Shown one piece after another: positions 1 through 7,528 of a DNA stretch of 64,000 nucleotides. The notes beneath the pieces are model-generated. The model made no database searches. It had not been told where the DNA came from and saw nothing but the letters and a program-made list of their open reading frames with translations. A program made the position numbers and the translations under genes. The stretch covers positions 1,736,001 to 1,800,000 of the forward strand of contig NZ_CP059059.1 in the NCBI RefSeq assembly GCF_014217855.1, read 5' to 3'. This DNA is from Synechococcus sp. HK01-R (lineage in GTDB: Bacteria > Cyanobacteriota > Cyanobacteriia > PCC-6307 > Cyanobiaceae). Positions within the stretch are counted from its first letter, which is position 1. Each line of letters opens with the position of its first letter.

Positions 1-2087
1 CGACTGTTGCTCAGCATTCTGCGCAGGATGACGGCACTCCAGAGTGCGCCGATCACCACAGACAGGCTTTGACAGAAGGCGATGACGTGGAGGTCTGCTT
101 GCCAATGGGGCAAGTTCCATGCCCCCTCCTCCAGCAGTGGGGATGCACTCACTGGCAGCAAGAGGCCTGCCTCCTCCATTCCGAGGGGAAGGTGGTCGGC
201 CAGCAGAAGGCTCCAGATCAAGGGGAGCAAGCCGTAGACGGTGCGATCCAGGCGGGTCTGGCTGAAGAACGGGCGTGCACAGAGAACCAGTAGAGAAGGG
301 ATTGCCAGGGCGAGGGTCGCGAAGGCAAGCCTTGGAAGCAGTGGTCCGCTGCTCAGGCTTTCCGGTGCCAGGGCATGCCAGCCCCAGAGCCGCTGCCAGT
401 GATCCAGGCTGATGCTGCCGGCCAGGATCAGAAGCAGGGCCGGTTCGCCGAATGGGATTGCCATGCTGCGTTGCAGGTCGGCAGCCGGGGGGCGAATCGC
501 CAGTCGAACGGAGCGATGGAGGCAGGCCTGGGCACAGGTGAGGCAGAGCACACAGTTGCGGTTATCGCGCAGGTGGGCGGGGTGGGTGCCAAGCGGGCAG
601 CCGTTGCTGGCCATTCCTTCACCTTCGGCCGGTCCACCCTTGAAGCAGGCGTAGCTGTTGCAGTTACCGCTACAGATCCCTGCCTGGGCGCGCAGTTCGA
701 GGATCGACAGCTTCGCGAACAGACCGTTCATGCCACCGATCGGGCAGAGGTAACGGCACCAGAACCGCTTCTCGAAACGCAGTGAACAGACCACAGCGCC
801 GGCTGTGATCAGCAGCAGTAAACAGCTGCTCAGCCAGGCTGTATTGGGCAGGTTGCCAAGCGCTTCCCAGATGAGGATCAGGGCAAAGCCAGCGCTCAAC
901 CAGCGGGACGCCCAACCGTCATGGTCTCCGCGGGGCCATGGGGCTGGTCGCCAGCTGAACCTTCGACTCAGCCGCTGGCTGATCTCTCCCCAGACCATGA
1001 AGGGGCAGAACGAACACCAGAGCCGCCCCACCAAGGGGAAGCCGATCAGGATCAGGGGCCACCACCAGGCCCAGAACAGATTGAGGGCTCCGTTATGGGC
1101 TCGATCCTGAGGTCCAAGCCAAAGCCAGAGGTTCACCAGCACGAACACCCAGCTCACCAGGCCGAACAGCAGGGTGTTCCAGAGCCGTGTTGAGCGCATC
1201 CACTCCCTGAGTCGTGGCTTCCAGCGCCAGAGATCGAAGCGGGAGTACTGCTGGCGGGGTGACGTCCAGAACACATCCTCCGGCAACAATTTCGGAGCTT
1301 GTCTGGAGCTCTGGCCATTGTGATGCGTCTCCTGATGGCGCACCTGCTGGATCGCCCGGTCGATCAACGCATCGAGTTCGCGCAGGTTGTTGGGAAAATC
1401 GTGGGTTTGCAGCTGCTTCACCACTCCTTCTGGCACTTCCGGAACTTGCTGCCAGCCAAGGCTTCGGCTCTTTTGCCGTACTTCGTAGCGCAACCATTCA
1501 CCGAGGTCCTGGCGCCTGACCCGCAAAGGGGGAACGCGAATCAGCGTGCAGCAGTCGTCGAACTGGCCGAGGCTTCGTTCGGCGGTGAAGAAGAGGCGAC
1601 CTTCAAAACGATGTCTGGGTGTGCTGGCATCCAGCGGCGCCCATTCACCGGTGCGGGCCAGGTTGAGCAAGGCCTGCCTGGCTGGTTCGGGCACCTGATC
1701 GAGATCATCAACAAGCAAGGATCCAGTCCCGAGCAGCTCCAGGAGGGGCTTTGGCCCCGGGGCATCCCCACTGCCAAACAGATCGGCGCCGTCACTGCGC
1801 ATGCGTGCTCCATCGAGACGAAGCATCAAGTGATGGCGATCAACAGAGCCGAAATGAATCAAGGCCGCCAGGTTGTCTTTCTCCAGCCCGGGTTCGCCGT
1901 ACAGCAATACCGCATGACGGTCCCGATCTGCGGCAGCCGATCGCACGGCATCCCGCAGTTGCTTCGCCTGTCGGCTGCTGCCCACGACCCCGCGTCGCGG
2001 CCGCGCCACCAGATGGGGGGCAAGACGCTGCAGGGTGGCGTTCTCAACCCGATCAGGCGACATCGCGGCGTTGTGCTCTGAATCCAT
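1..2087 (-). CDS. sigma-54-activator-like AAA domain fused to NapH-type membrane polyferredoxin (3' end cut by window)
   Basis: A frame stays open from an ATG at 2087 to the window edge (695 residues visible). Residues 35-260 resemble the AAA domain of sigma-54 activators: a Walker-A-like GEPGLEKD (64-71), a Walker-B-like LLVDDLD (124-130) and FPNNLRELDALI (231-242), which parallels WPGNVRELENVI. The GAFTGA loop that touches sigma-54 is absent. From about residue 303 there are membrane helices and cysteine clusters: C358/C361, C444/C448, C472/C476/C481, C497, and a ferredoxin-like C512/C515/C518/C522. That half resembles NapH/polyferredoxin proteins that pass electrons at the membrane. A further hydrophobic stretch follows to the edge. 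The architecture suggests a redox-linked membrane ATPase, not a transcription activator; the actual function is unknown. It ends 36 bases downstream of hemN, on the same strand. Confidence 0.85.
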   Translation of the reverse strand, partial: MDSEHNAAMSPDRVENATLQRLAPHLVARPRRGVVGSSRQAKQLRDAVRSAAADRDRHAVLLYGEPGLEKDNLAALIHFGSVDRHHLMLRLDGARMRSDGADLFGSGDAPGPKPLLELLGTGSLLVDDLDQVPEPARQALLNLARTGEWAPLDASTPRHRFEGRLFFTAERSLGQFDDCCTLIRVPPLRVRRQDLGEWLRYEVRQKSRSLGWQQVPEVPEGVVKQLQTHDFPNNLRELDALIDRAIQQVRHQETHHNGQSSRQAPKLLPEDVFWTSPRQQYSRFDLWRWKPRLREWMRSTRLWNTLLFGLVSWVFVLVNLWLWLGPQDRAHNGALNLFWAWWWPLILIGFPLVGRLWCSFCPFMVWGEISQRLSRRFSWRPAPWPRGDHDGWASRWLSAGFALILIWEALGNLPNTAWLSSCLLLLITAGAVVCSLRFEKRFWCRYLCPIGGMNGLFAKLSILELRAQAGICSGNCNSYACFKGGPAEGEGMASNGCPLGTHPAHLRDNRNCVLCLTCAQACLHRSVRLAIRPPAADLQRSMAIPFGEPALLLILAGSISLDHWQRLWGWHALAPESLSSGPLLPRLAFATLALAIPSLLVLCARPFFSQTRLDRTVYGLLPLIWSLLLADHLPLGMEEAGLLLPVSASPLLEEGAWNLPHWQADLHVIAFCQSLSVVIGALWSAVILRRMLSNS

Positions 2088-2122
2088 TGTTGTGTGGGCC
2101 CGAGTAAAGCACCGTGTGCTGC

Positions 2123-3481
2123 TCAGATCAGCCGCGAACCGCTGGCCTGGCGTCGCTGATCCGGATCGAACACCGCAGCAATCGTGCGGATCAGCCAGCG
2201 GCCGTCGTTGGTGACCTGAACGCTGACCCCTCCCTCGTGGCGGTTGAGTCGCACCAGACCGTCCCGCTCCAAGGCCTCCAGGTCGCGGAGCTCGCTGTCA
2301 AAGCCGTGCTGGGGAACCTCAACCGTGAAGTGGCACATCACATCGCGGATCAGCTCCCGGCGGCGCAGCACATCCGGATCCTTCACGACCAGACCGCGCT
2401 CCACCGGGAGCGTCCCGTTCGCCAATGCGGTGGTGTAGGCCTTCAGGCCCCGTTCGTTCTGGCTGAACAGATGGCGGAACTGGCTGATCGCGCTCGGCCC
2501 GATCCCGAGCAGATCCAGCTCTCCACCGGTGGTGTAGCCCTGGAAGTTGCGATGCAGACGTCCTTGCCGAGCGGCCTCGGCCAGGCCATCGCTACTCAGG
2601 GCGTAGTGATCCATGCCGATTGCGTCGTAGCCGTTGGCGCAGAGAAGCTGATTGGCGTCCTCCAACATGCTCAGGCGTTGCCACTGGCTGGGGAGATCCT
2701 CCGCCTGAATCTTGCGCTGCATCGGCAACTGCTCGGGCAGGTAGGCAAAGGAAAACAGTGAAATCCGATCCGGACGCAGCTCCTGCACCAGGTTGAGGGT
2801 GCGCCTGAAGCGCTCCTGGGTCTGCAGGGGCAGACCACAGATCAGATCAACATTGACGCTTTCGAACCCCGCTTCCCGCAACCAGTGCATCGCATGACGC
2901 AACTGGGTCTCCGGCACCACCCGGTTGACGGCCCTCTGCACATCGGGATCGGCATCCTGGATACCGAAACTGATGCGGTTGAAGCCCAGCTCCCGTAGCT
3001 GGCAGGCGGCATCGCGGCTGAGACCTTCCGGGTTGACCTCAATCGAGGCCTCCAGCTCGTCGTCGAAATCGAAATAGCGACGGATCAGTTCCCAGAGCTG
3101 GGCCGTTTCCTCGCGATTCAGATAGTTCGGGGTGCCGCCGCCCCAATGCATCTGCGCCAGTCGTCGGCGTTGGGGCATGGCCTCGGCGATCAACTCCAGT
3201 TCCTTTGCCAACGCGGCGAGGTAGGGCTTCACCACCTTGGAACCGAGCTGGGTGGTGATCCGGTTGCAGCCGCAATACCAGCAGGCATGGCGACAGAAGG
3301 GCACATGCACATACAGCGACAGGGGCGCGTCGGTGACGTCCGCCAGCTGTTGCCGCAACTGGAGCTCGCCCACATCGTTGCGAAAGGAAGCGGCGGTGGG
3401 GTAGCTGGTGTAACGAGGCACAGGCCGATCGTGTTTGAGCAGCAACGCGAGGGCTCGGCTGGTCTGGGGCGTTGCTGTCAT
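2123..3481 (-). CDS. hemN: oxygen-independent coproporphyrinogen III oxidase
   Basis: This radical SAM enzyme of 452 residues converts coproporphyrinogen III to protoporphyrinogen IX without oxygen, in heme and chlorophyll synthesis. The cluster motif CX3CX2CXC is seen at C63, C67, C70 and C72, followed by HWGGGTPNYL near residue 111. The N-terminal VPRYTSYPTA is typical of true HemN and separates it from the HemW-type relatives. Length fits the family. It lies 70 bases downstream of the heme oxygenase gene on the same strand and is probably cotranscribed with it. The pairing hemN plus a second heme oxygenase plus an acsF cyclase is known from low-oxygen-induced clusters of other cyanobacteria, so this copy is likely used under micro-oxic conditions. 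Confidence 0.95.
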   Translation of the reverse strand: MTATPQTSRALALLLKHDRPVPRYTSYPTAASFRNDVGELQLRQQLADVTDAPLSLYVHVPFCRHACWYCGCNRITTQLGSKVVKPYLAALAKELELIAEAMPQRRRLAQMHWGGGTPNYLNREETAQLWELIRRYFDFDDELEASIEVNPEGLSRDAACQLRELGFNRISFGIQDADPDVQRAVNRVVPETQLRHAMHWLREAGFESVNVDLICGLPLQTQERFRRTLNLVQELRPDRISLFSFAYLPEQLPMQRKIQAEDLPSQWQRLSMLEDANQLLCANGYDAIGMDHYALSSDGLAEAARQGRLHRNFQGYTTGGELDLLGIGPSAISQFRHLFSQNERGLKAYTTALANGTLPVERGLVVKDPDVLRRRELIRDVMCHFTVEVPQHGFDSELRDLEALERDGLVRLNRHEGGVSVQVTNDGRWLIRTIAAVFDPDQRRQASGSRLI

Positions 3482-3551
3482 GGCGATGGCTGGGTGGCGG
3501 GATGGATGAACGGGGCGGGGGGCAGCGGCCTGTGGTGGTGCTTTGGGGGGA

Positions 3552-4232
3552 TCAGTCGAGCTGGGTCAGCTCCGCCAACAGGGCCTGGGTGGCGTCGAAG
3601 GCCTGCACCGCCTCATCCAGCAGTTCCTCCTCCTCGGCTGCGGAAAGTTCCATCTCTTCGAAGCCGTCGTGCAGCGCCAGCTTGAGCTCGGTGATTGGGG
3701 CGCTGAACGACCAGAAGCTGAGGGCGGGAAGAGCGGCTTTTTGCAGGATGGCGTTGGCCTGGGTTGCCAATTGCTGCCCGCCTGAGAGATCGCCGCCATA
3801 GCGCACATACACGTGGGCCATCAGCCGATGGGGGGCCTCACGGGCCAGCAGGTGCAGTTGCTCCATCCAGATCGCGGCCGCAGCCGATGCCGGCGTGGCG
3901 GGAACGCTGGCGAGAATGGCGAGGTCGTGACGCAGGGCGGTGGTGCGGGCGAGGTCGTTCCAGGGAATCGAATCAGATCCGAGCGAGTGGGCCAGGTCGG
4001 GGGCGTTCTGCTCAAGGAAGGCATAGGCCGGCGCCAGAGCCCGCATCAAGGCCGCCAGCTGGCGGGGGGAGGCGTCACCGGCGAGCAGGGCCCTGGAGAA
4101 GCTCATGCCTTCGGCCTTGTGATGGGCCTTGCCGATCCGGCTATGCAACTTGCGCACTCTGGGGCCAAAGCCGCGACGCATGTCGGCATCGGCGGGATTG
4201 GCGTGATCAGAGATCGAGTGGCTGGCGGTCAT
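3552..4232 (-). CDS. ho2: heme oxygenase, HO2-like
   Basis: The 226-residue product should open heme to biliverdin IX-alpha, the precursor of phycobilins, using ferredoxin. The proximal His is H38 within AHHKAEGMSF, and the distal-helix motif GDLSGGQ sits at about 147-153 after HVYVRY. I chose the ATG at 4232: the frame is open to 4316, but the extra 28 residues look unlike a heme oxygenase N terminus and would run through the palindrome at 4261-4278. The gene precedes hemN and is divergent from a small unknown gene. By analogy with the Synechocystis chlAII-ho2-hemN cluster this is probably the low-oxygen isoform; that is inference from context. Confidence 0.92.
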   Translation of the reverse strand: MTASHSISDHANPADADMRRGFGPRVRKLHSRIGKAHHKAEGMSFSRALLAGDASPRQLAALMRALAPAYAFLEQNAPDLAHSLGSDSIPWNDLARTTALRHDLAILASVPATPASAAAAIWMEQLHLLAREAPHRLMAHVYVRYGGDLSGGQQLATQANAILQKAALPALSFWSFSAPITELKLALHDGFEEMELSAAEEEELLDEAVQAFDATQALLAELTQLD

Positions 4233-4260
4233 GGCAATCAAGCGACCAATGTAAAAACAG

Positions 4261-4278
4261 TAATACGTTGCCGTTATG
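4261..4278. promoter_or_regulatory. imperfect palindrome, candidate operator in front of ho2-hemN
   Basis: The site reads TAATACG-TTGC-CGTTATG. Its reverse complement begins CATAACG, the same half-site found at 7139-7145 in front of acsF and the arsR gene, with the same 4-base spacer. The right arms plus flank of the two sites agree at 10 of 13 positions. It lies 29 bases upstream of the chosen ho2 start and could also act on the divergent small gene. The ArsR-family protein encoded at 7223 is the obvious candidate binder; that is inference. Confidence 0.5.
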
Positions 4279-4314
4279 ACGTGGTTCAATGGTTCTGGTT
4301 TGTTGTGTGTCTTC

Positions 4315-4653
4315 ATGGTTCTCGCCTCTCAGGGCTCCTCCTCAGGTCTGCAGGCGTTGATCGCCCGCGTCGGGCGTCTCAGTGGTGATGGTCAGTTGCG
4401 CGAACTGATCAAGGAACGCCACGCCCATTCCTCCCCCAGCGATGCCGGGATCTGGTACCTGCCCGAGGCCTGGTCCGAGGCGGTGTTCGGCGTGGCAGGT
4501 CGGGAGGCCGTGGTCGTGCAGGACCCGAGCGTCGCCACCTGGTTGGAGCTGCGCTTCGGCGTCACCCCCCAACCCCTGTCGCTCGAACCGGAGTGGCTCA
4601 ATCGCAATGCCAGCGGGCTGCCGCCGGCGGCAGCCCCTGTGGCCCTGGATTAA
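4315..4653 (+). CDS. hypothetical protein inside the tetrapyrrole island
   Basis: This frame of about 112 residues is divergent from ho2 and convergent with the ADO-like gene (20 bases between stops). I do not recognise it. The middle contains ELIKERHAHSSPSDAGIWYLPEAW and then a mixed, soluble-looking stretch, ending with a Pro/Ala-rich tail. An in-frame ATG at 4276 would add MTWFNGSGLLCVF, a weak signal-like stretch, but that codon lies inside the candidate operator at 4261-4278, so I prefer 4315. Neither start has a clear ribosome binding site. Its position suggests coregulation with ho2-hemN. It may be lineage-specific, and it could be missed or called with a different start elsewhere. Confidence 0.55.
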   Translation: MVLASQGSSSGLQALIARVGRLSGDGQLRELIKERHAHSSPSDAGIWYLPEAWSEAVFGVAGREAVVVQDPSVATWLELRFGVTPQPLSLEPEWLNRNASGLPPAAAPVALD

Positions 4654-4673
4654 TCAGGCTTGATTGGGATGGA

Positions 4674-5360
4674 TCAAGGGGCCATCCGGGCGGCCGCTCG
4701 CATCAGCAGTCGCCGCGCCTCCTTGCTCTCAAAACCCACCGCTTCCAACGACTCGCGGAACAGCTCGCTGAAGCTGGCGAGGGTCTCGACCGGATCCATG
4801 CCGATCTGCTGCAGGTCACTGGCGAGCGTCTGCAGGATGGCCAGGGTGAGCGGCAACGCCTCCACCACCACCGCGCTGACCCGGGCCTTCACCTGATCGA
4901 AATGGCGCTGCAGCCAGGTCTCGGCGTAGTCGAGGTGTTCCGATTCATCGTTCATCACCGCTGCGGTGATCGGCCGGGCGTAGGCATCGGCCACCGGCAG
5001 ATAGTGGCGGTAAGCCGCCACGGCGAAACATTCCACGATCAACCCCTGGATCACCAGGCATTCAGCCCGATTGCCGTCGTGGTCGTGACGTTTGAACAGA
5101 TCATGGAGAGGCTGAAACAGGCGGCGGGCCAGGGGGAGATCGGCCACCACGCCGAGGTTGCGGCCACAGCCCACAAAGGCGCTGGCATGGTCCCCCTCCA
5201 TCCGTCCGAGCCGCTGCAGCTCGTCGCGATCAGCGGGAATGCGCCGCGCCAACATCTGAAAATGGCGATTGGCGAGACCTTCGCCCACAATCACAACGCC
5301 GTTGATCCGGCTGTAGGCCTCGCGGTAGGCCGCACTGGCAAAGTCGAGCTGGGTCATCAC
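4674..5360 (-). CDS. aldehyde-deformylating-oxygenase-like ferritin-fold diiron protein
   Basis: The 228-residue product aligns by eye along its whole length with cyanobacterial ADO, the enzyme that makes alkanes from fatty aldehydes. YSRINGVVIVGE, GCGRNLGV, CLVIQGLIVECFAVAAY and LPVADAYARPIT are near copies of ADO blocks. All six diiron ligands are present: E27, E55, H58, E110, E139 and H142. Other stretches diverge, for example MEGDHASAF and the C-terminal third. It is the last gene of the acsF operon, and its start overlaps the glycosyltransferase stop. The usual partner, acyl-ACP reductase, is not in this window. A diverged paralogue with a role in low-oxygen or membrane physiology is plausible; a second alkane synthase cannot be excluded. 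Confidence 0.85.
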   Translation of the reverse strand: MMTQLDFASAAYREAYSRINGVVIVGEGLANRHFQMLARRIPADRDELQRLGRMEGDHASAFVGCGRNLGVVADLPLARRLFQPLHDLFKRHDHDGNRAECLVIQGLIVECFAVAAYRHYLPVADAYARPITAAVMNDESEHLDYAETWLQRHFDQVKARVSAVVVEALPLTLAILQTLASDLQQIGMDPVETLASFSELFRESLEAVGFESKEARRLLMRAAARMAP

Positions 5361-6058
5361 GAAGAAGCTTGAAGCGCTAATGGGTGGTTGAGGGCCTGGC
5401 GGGCCTGTGTCCAGAGCTCAGAGCGAGGCATGGTCTGGCAGTCGTCAAACCAGGGACCGCCCAGGGTGTAATGGAGGATGCGGGCGTCTTCGGGAACGTC
5501 CTGCACACCCACCAGCACATTCCATTGCGGCGGCAGTTCGCCGATCTCGCCGTCCTCGAGCCATTGGAACTGGTGCAGCTCCAGACCGCTGGCCGTGTTC
5601 ACCACCTGGGGGGTGAGTGCCTTGCAGCGACCACAGTTGAACAACATCACCGACGACCAGTTCTTGCGGCGATAGGGGGTCTGGGGCATGCCCTGGAATT
5701 TGGTGCCCGACTCGCAGTCGTGCTGATGCTTGACCACCTGCACCGCATAGCGGTCGTCGCGCAGGGCCCAGAGTTCAGCCAGATCACCGAGGCAGAGCAT
5801 GTCGGCATCGATGAAGAGGGCCCAACCCTCGTAGCCGCAGAGCCACGGCACCAGAAAGCGACTGAAGGAGAATTCCGTGCTCTGCAGTGGATTGTGCGGC
5901 CGGGTGTACACCGAGCGCAGCTGGGAGAGGCGGATCTGGGCGATCTGCACCGGCGCGCTGGCATGACGCTGCATCGAATCGGTGAGGACATTCACCGCCA
6001 CGTCTTCGCGCGGATCAAAACCAATGAAGACGCGGGGAAATGGATCGGTGGGTGTCAT
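5357..6058 (-). CDS. GT8-like glycosyltransferase family protein
   Basis: The 233-residue product starts with VFIGFDPREDVAVNVLTDSM and carries a DAD metal/nucleotide-sugar motif in FIDADMLCLGDL near residue 84. The closing block ILHYTLGGPWFDD is also typical of glycosyltransferase-like (nucleotide-diphospho-sugar transferase fold) proteins. No signal peptide or membrane helix is evident. Donor and acceptor are unknown. It is the middle gene of acsF-GT-ADO-like: its ATG overlaps the acsF stop, and its stop overlaps the next start, both as ATGA. Translation is therefore probably coupled and the three products are likely needed together. Why a sugar transferase belongs with a chlorophyll cyclase is not obvious. 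Confidence 0.75.
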   Translation of the reverse strand: MTPTDPFPRVFIGFDPREDVAVNVLTDSMQRHASAPVQIAQIRLSQLRSVYTRPHNPLQSTEFSFSRFLVPWLCGYEGWALFIDADMLCLGDLAELWALRDDRYAVQVVKHQHDCESGTKFQGMPQTPYRRKNWSSVMLFNCGRCKALTPQVVNTASGLELHQFQWLEDGEIGELPPQWNVLVGVQDVPEDARILHYTLGGPWFDDCQTMPRSELWTQARQALNHPLALQASS

Positions 6059-7098
6059 GCCGCCACCTCGTTGCTGGCCTGCATCGGCTGCAGAAACTGG
6101 CGCAGCAACAACTGACCAAAGCGCAGCCTCAGGCCGAGCCGAGTCCAGGCACCGGCCAGTCCTGGCTGATCCACCTTGCTGTTGTTCAGGCGCCGGAAGG
6201 TGTCGACCAGTTGATCCCGCAGGGCCAGGAACTGGGAGTTCTCCAGATCAAACACCCGGGGGAAGGCGCGCCGGGCTGTGCGATTGGTCTGGCGCATCAC
6301 CTCCGCATCGAAGCGGTCGGGATCCATGCCGAGCAAACGGTAGAAGTCACCGCGCTCACACACCGTGAGGCTGTGGGTCAGGAACACGCTCCACAGGAAG
6401 AAGCGGCTGAGCAGGGAGCCGCGCAGGCCGCTGTTGAGGCCGGGCCAACAACGGATCAGCATGTTGAAAATGTCGCCATGGCGGTTCTCGTCCTGACACC
6501 AGGGCTCGAAGAAATCAAACAACGGCGCGAAGGCATTCTCTGGATGGGCCTTGAGATGTCGGTCGATCAGGATGTAGCGCCAGTAGCCGATCTTCTCGGA
6601 GAGATACACCGAATAGAGCACCCAGTTGAGCGGGAACCAGGTGATCGGTCGCTTGGTGCTGAGGGCGGGCAGGTCGATTTCGATCCCTTCCGCCACCAGG
6701 GCCCGGTTCAGGAAACCGGCGTGGCGGGCCTCATCGCGGGCCATCAGGTTGAACAGACGACTGAGCTCCGGGCGCTTGGCGTCGCGCAGCTGGCGGGAGA
6801 GCTCCTTGAACAGGAGAAAGCCGGAGAATTCAGAGACGCAGGAGCGCACCAGATAGCTTTCATAAGCGCTTTTCTGCTCGGGATTGAGGTCGCGCAGGCG
6901 ATCCAGCGGGGCACGCCGATCGAAGTGATCACGGTTGTAGTCGGCCTCCATTTCACTGAGCATCGCCTCGAAGGAGGAGCGCTGCTCCTCGAGATTCGTG
7001 CGAGCGGCCTTGGCGATCTCCGTGGTGTAGAAGCGAGGTGTGAGCAGGTCTTCACGAAGATGGGGAGCCGTCGGTGCTCCGCTGGTGGTGGCTGTCAT
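6055..7098 (-). CDS. acsF: Mg-protoporphyrin IX monomethyl ester oxidative cyclase
   Basis: This diiron enzyme forms the fifth ring of chlorophyll, giving divinyl protochlorophyllide. The 347-residue product begins with the characteristic LREDLLTPRFYTTE block and has the diiron motif DEARH (in MARDEARHAGF) and the later DENRH (in CQDENRHGD). I chose the ATG at 7098 because it gives the usual short N terminus; an in-frame ATG at 7119 is also possible. It heads an operon with the glycosyltransferase and ADO-like genes and is divergent from an arsR-type gene. The link to heme oxygenase and hemN suggests it is the low-oxygen isozyme (chlA-II type), but whether another acsF exists in the genome cannot be seen here. 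Confidence 0.93.
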   Translation of the reverse strand: MTATTSGAPTAPHLREDLLTPRFYTTEIAKAARTNLEEQRSSFEAMLSEMEADYNRDHFDRRAPLDRLRDLNPEQKSAYESYLVRSCVSEFSGFLLFKELSRQLRDAKRPELSRLFNLMARDEARHAGFLNRALVAEGIEIDLPALSTKRPITWFPLNWVLYSVYLSEKIGYWRYILIDRHLKAHPENAFAPLFDFFEPWCQDENRHGDIFNMLIRCWPGLNSGLRGSLLSRFFLWSVFLTHSLTVCERGDFYRLLGMDPDRFDAEVMRQTNRTARRAFPRVFDLENSQFLALRDQLVDTFRRLNNSKVDQPGLAGAWTRLGLRLRFGQLLLRQFLQPMQASNEVAA

Positions 7099-7138
7099 GG
7101 TGTCGAGAGCGCAGGGCATGTCGCTTCGAGGACTATGC

Positions 7139-7156
7139 CATAACGAAAGCGTGATG
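7139..7156. promoter_or_regulatory. imperfect palindrome, candidate operator between acsF and arsR
   Basis: The site reads CATAACG-AAAG-CGTGATG, with arms matching at 6 of 7 positions. It lies 40 bases upstream of the acsF start and 66 bases upstream of the arsR-type gene, so one bound protein could control both. A related site with the same half CATAACG/CGTTATG and the same spacer lies in front of ho2 (4261-4278). ArsR proteins are known to bind short palindromes and often autoregulate, which fits. Confidence 0.5.
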
Positions 7157-7222
7157 ACACGGAATCGGCGATCAACGGATCCGTGCCATGATGATGGCGT
7201 TTGAAGCTTGTGACGCGGCCCG

Positions 7223-7528
7223 ATGGAGCATCTCGCCGATTATTTCAAGGTCTTTTCCGAACCCAACCGTCTGGCGGTGTTGGAAGCCCTGCGCGATGGG
7301 CCGATCAATGTCACCGCTGTGGTGGAGAAAACCGGTCTGAGTCAGGCCCTGGTCTCCAAGCACCTCAAACTGCTCACGATCGCCGGTGTGGTGGAGCGCC
7401 GCCCTGAAGGATCGCTGGTGTTCTACGAAGTGATCGATCGCTCGGTGTTCCGCTTCGTGGCCCAGGCCGAGAAGCTGTTGCTCGCCTCCCGGCGTCAACA
7501 GCTCGATGCCCTCAGCGCCATCGTTTGA
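7223..7528 (+). CDS. ArsR-family winged-helix repressor without cysteines
   Basis: The 101-residue product is almost entirely one winged-helix DNA-binding domain: FSEPNRLAVLEALRDGPINV (start of the domain), the recognition helix TGLSQALVSKHLKLL, and the wing GVVERRPEGSLVFYEV. There is no cysteine at all, so neither the ELCVCDL metal site nor the dithiol switch of SqrR/BigR-type members is present; the inducing signal is unknown. It is divergent from acsF across 124 bases holding a candidate operator, and its stop TGA overlaps the next gene's ATG. Best guess: local regulator of the acsF and ho2-hemN operons, in the place occupied by the MarR-type ChlR in Synechocystis. That role is inferred from position. 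Confidence 0.85.
   Translation: MEHLADYFKVFSEPNRLAVLEALRDGPINVTAVVEKTGLSQALVSKHLKLLTIAGVVERRPEGSLVFYEVIDRSVFRFVAQAEKLLLASRRQQLDALSAIV

Noticed and set aside
1299-2081. Long open frame on the plus strand opposite the AAA-polyferredoxin gene
   Set aside because: It is exactly codon-aligned antisense to a protein with recognisable motifs; its own product has no domain-like features, as is common in GC-rich genes.
1-2087. NtrC-type sigma-54 transcription activator
   Set aside because: GAFTGA loop and C-terminal DNA-binding helix-turn-helix are missing in the visible part, and the C-terminal half is a membrane iron-sulfur protein.
2123-3481. HemW-type heme chaperone instead of HemN
   Set aside because: The N-terminal YTSYPTA block and the CX3CX2CXC spacing with following residues are those of true HemN.
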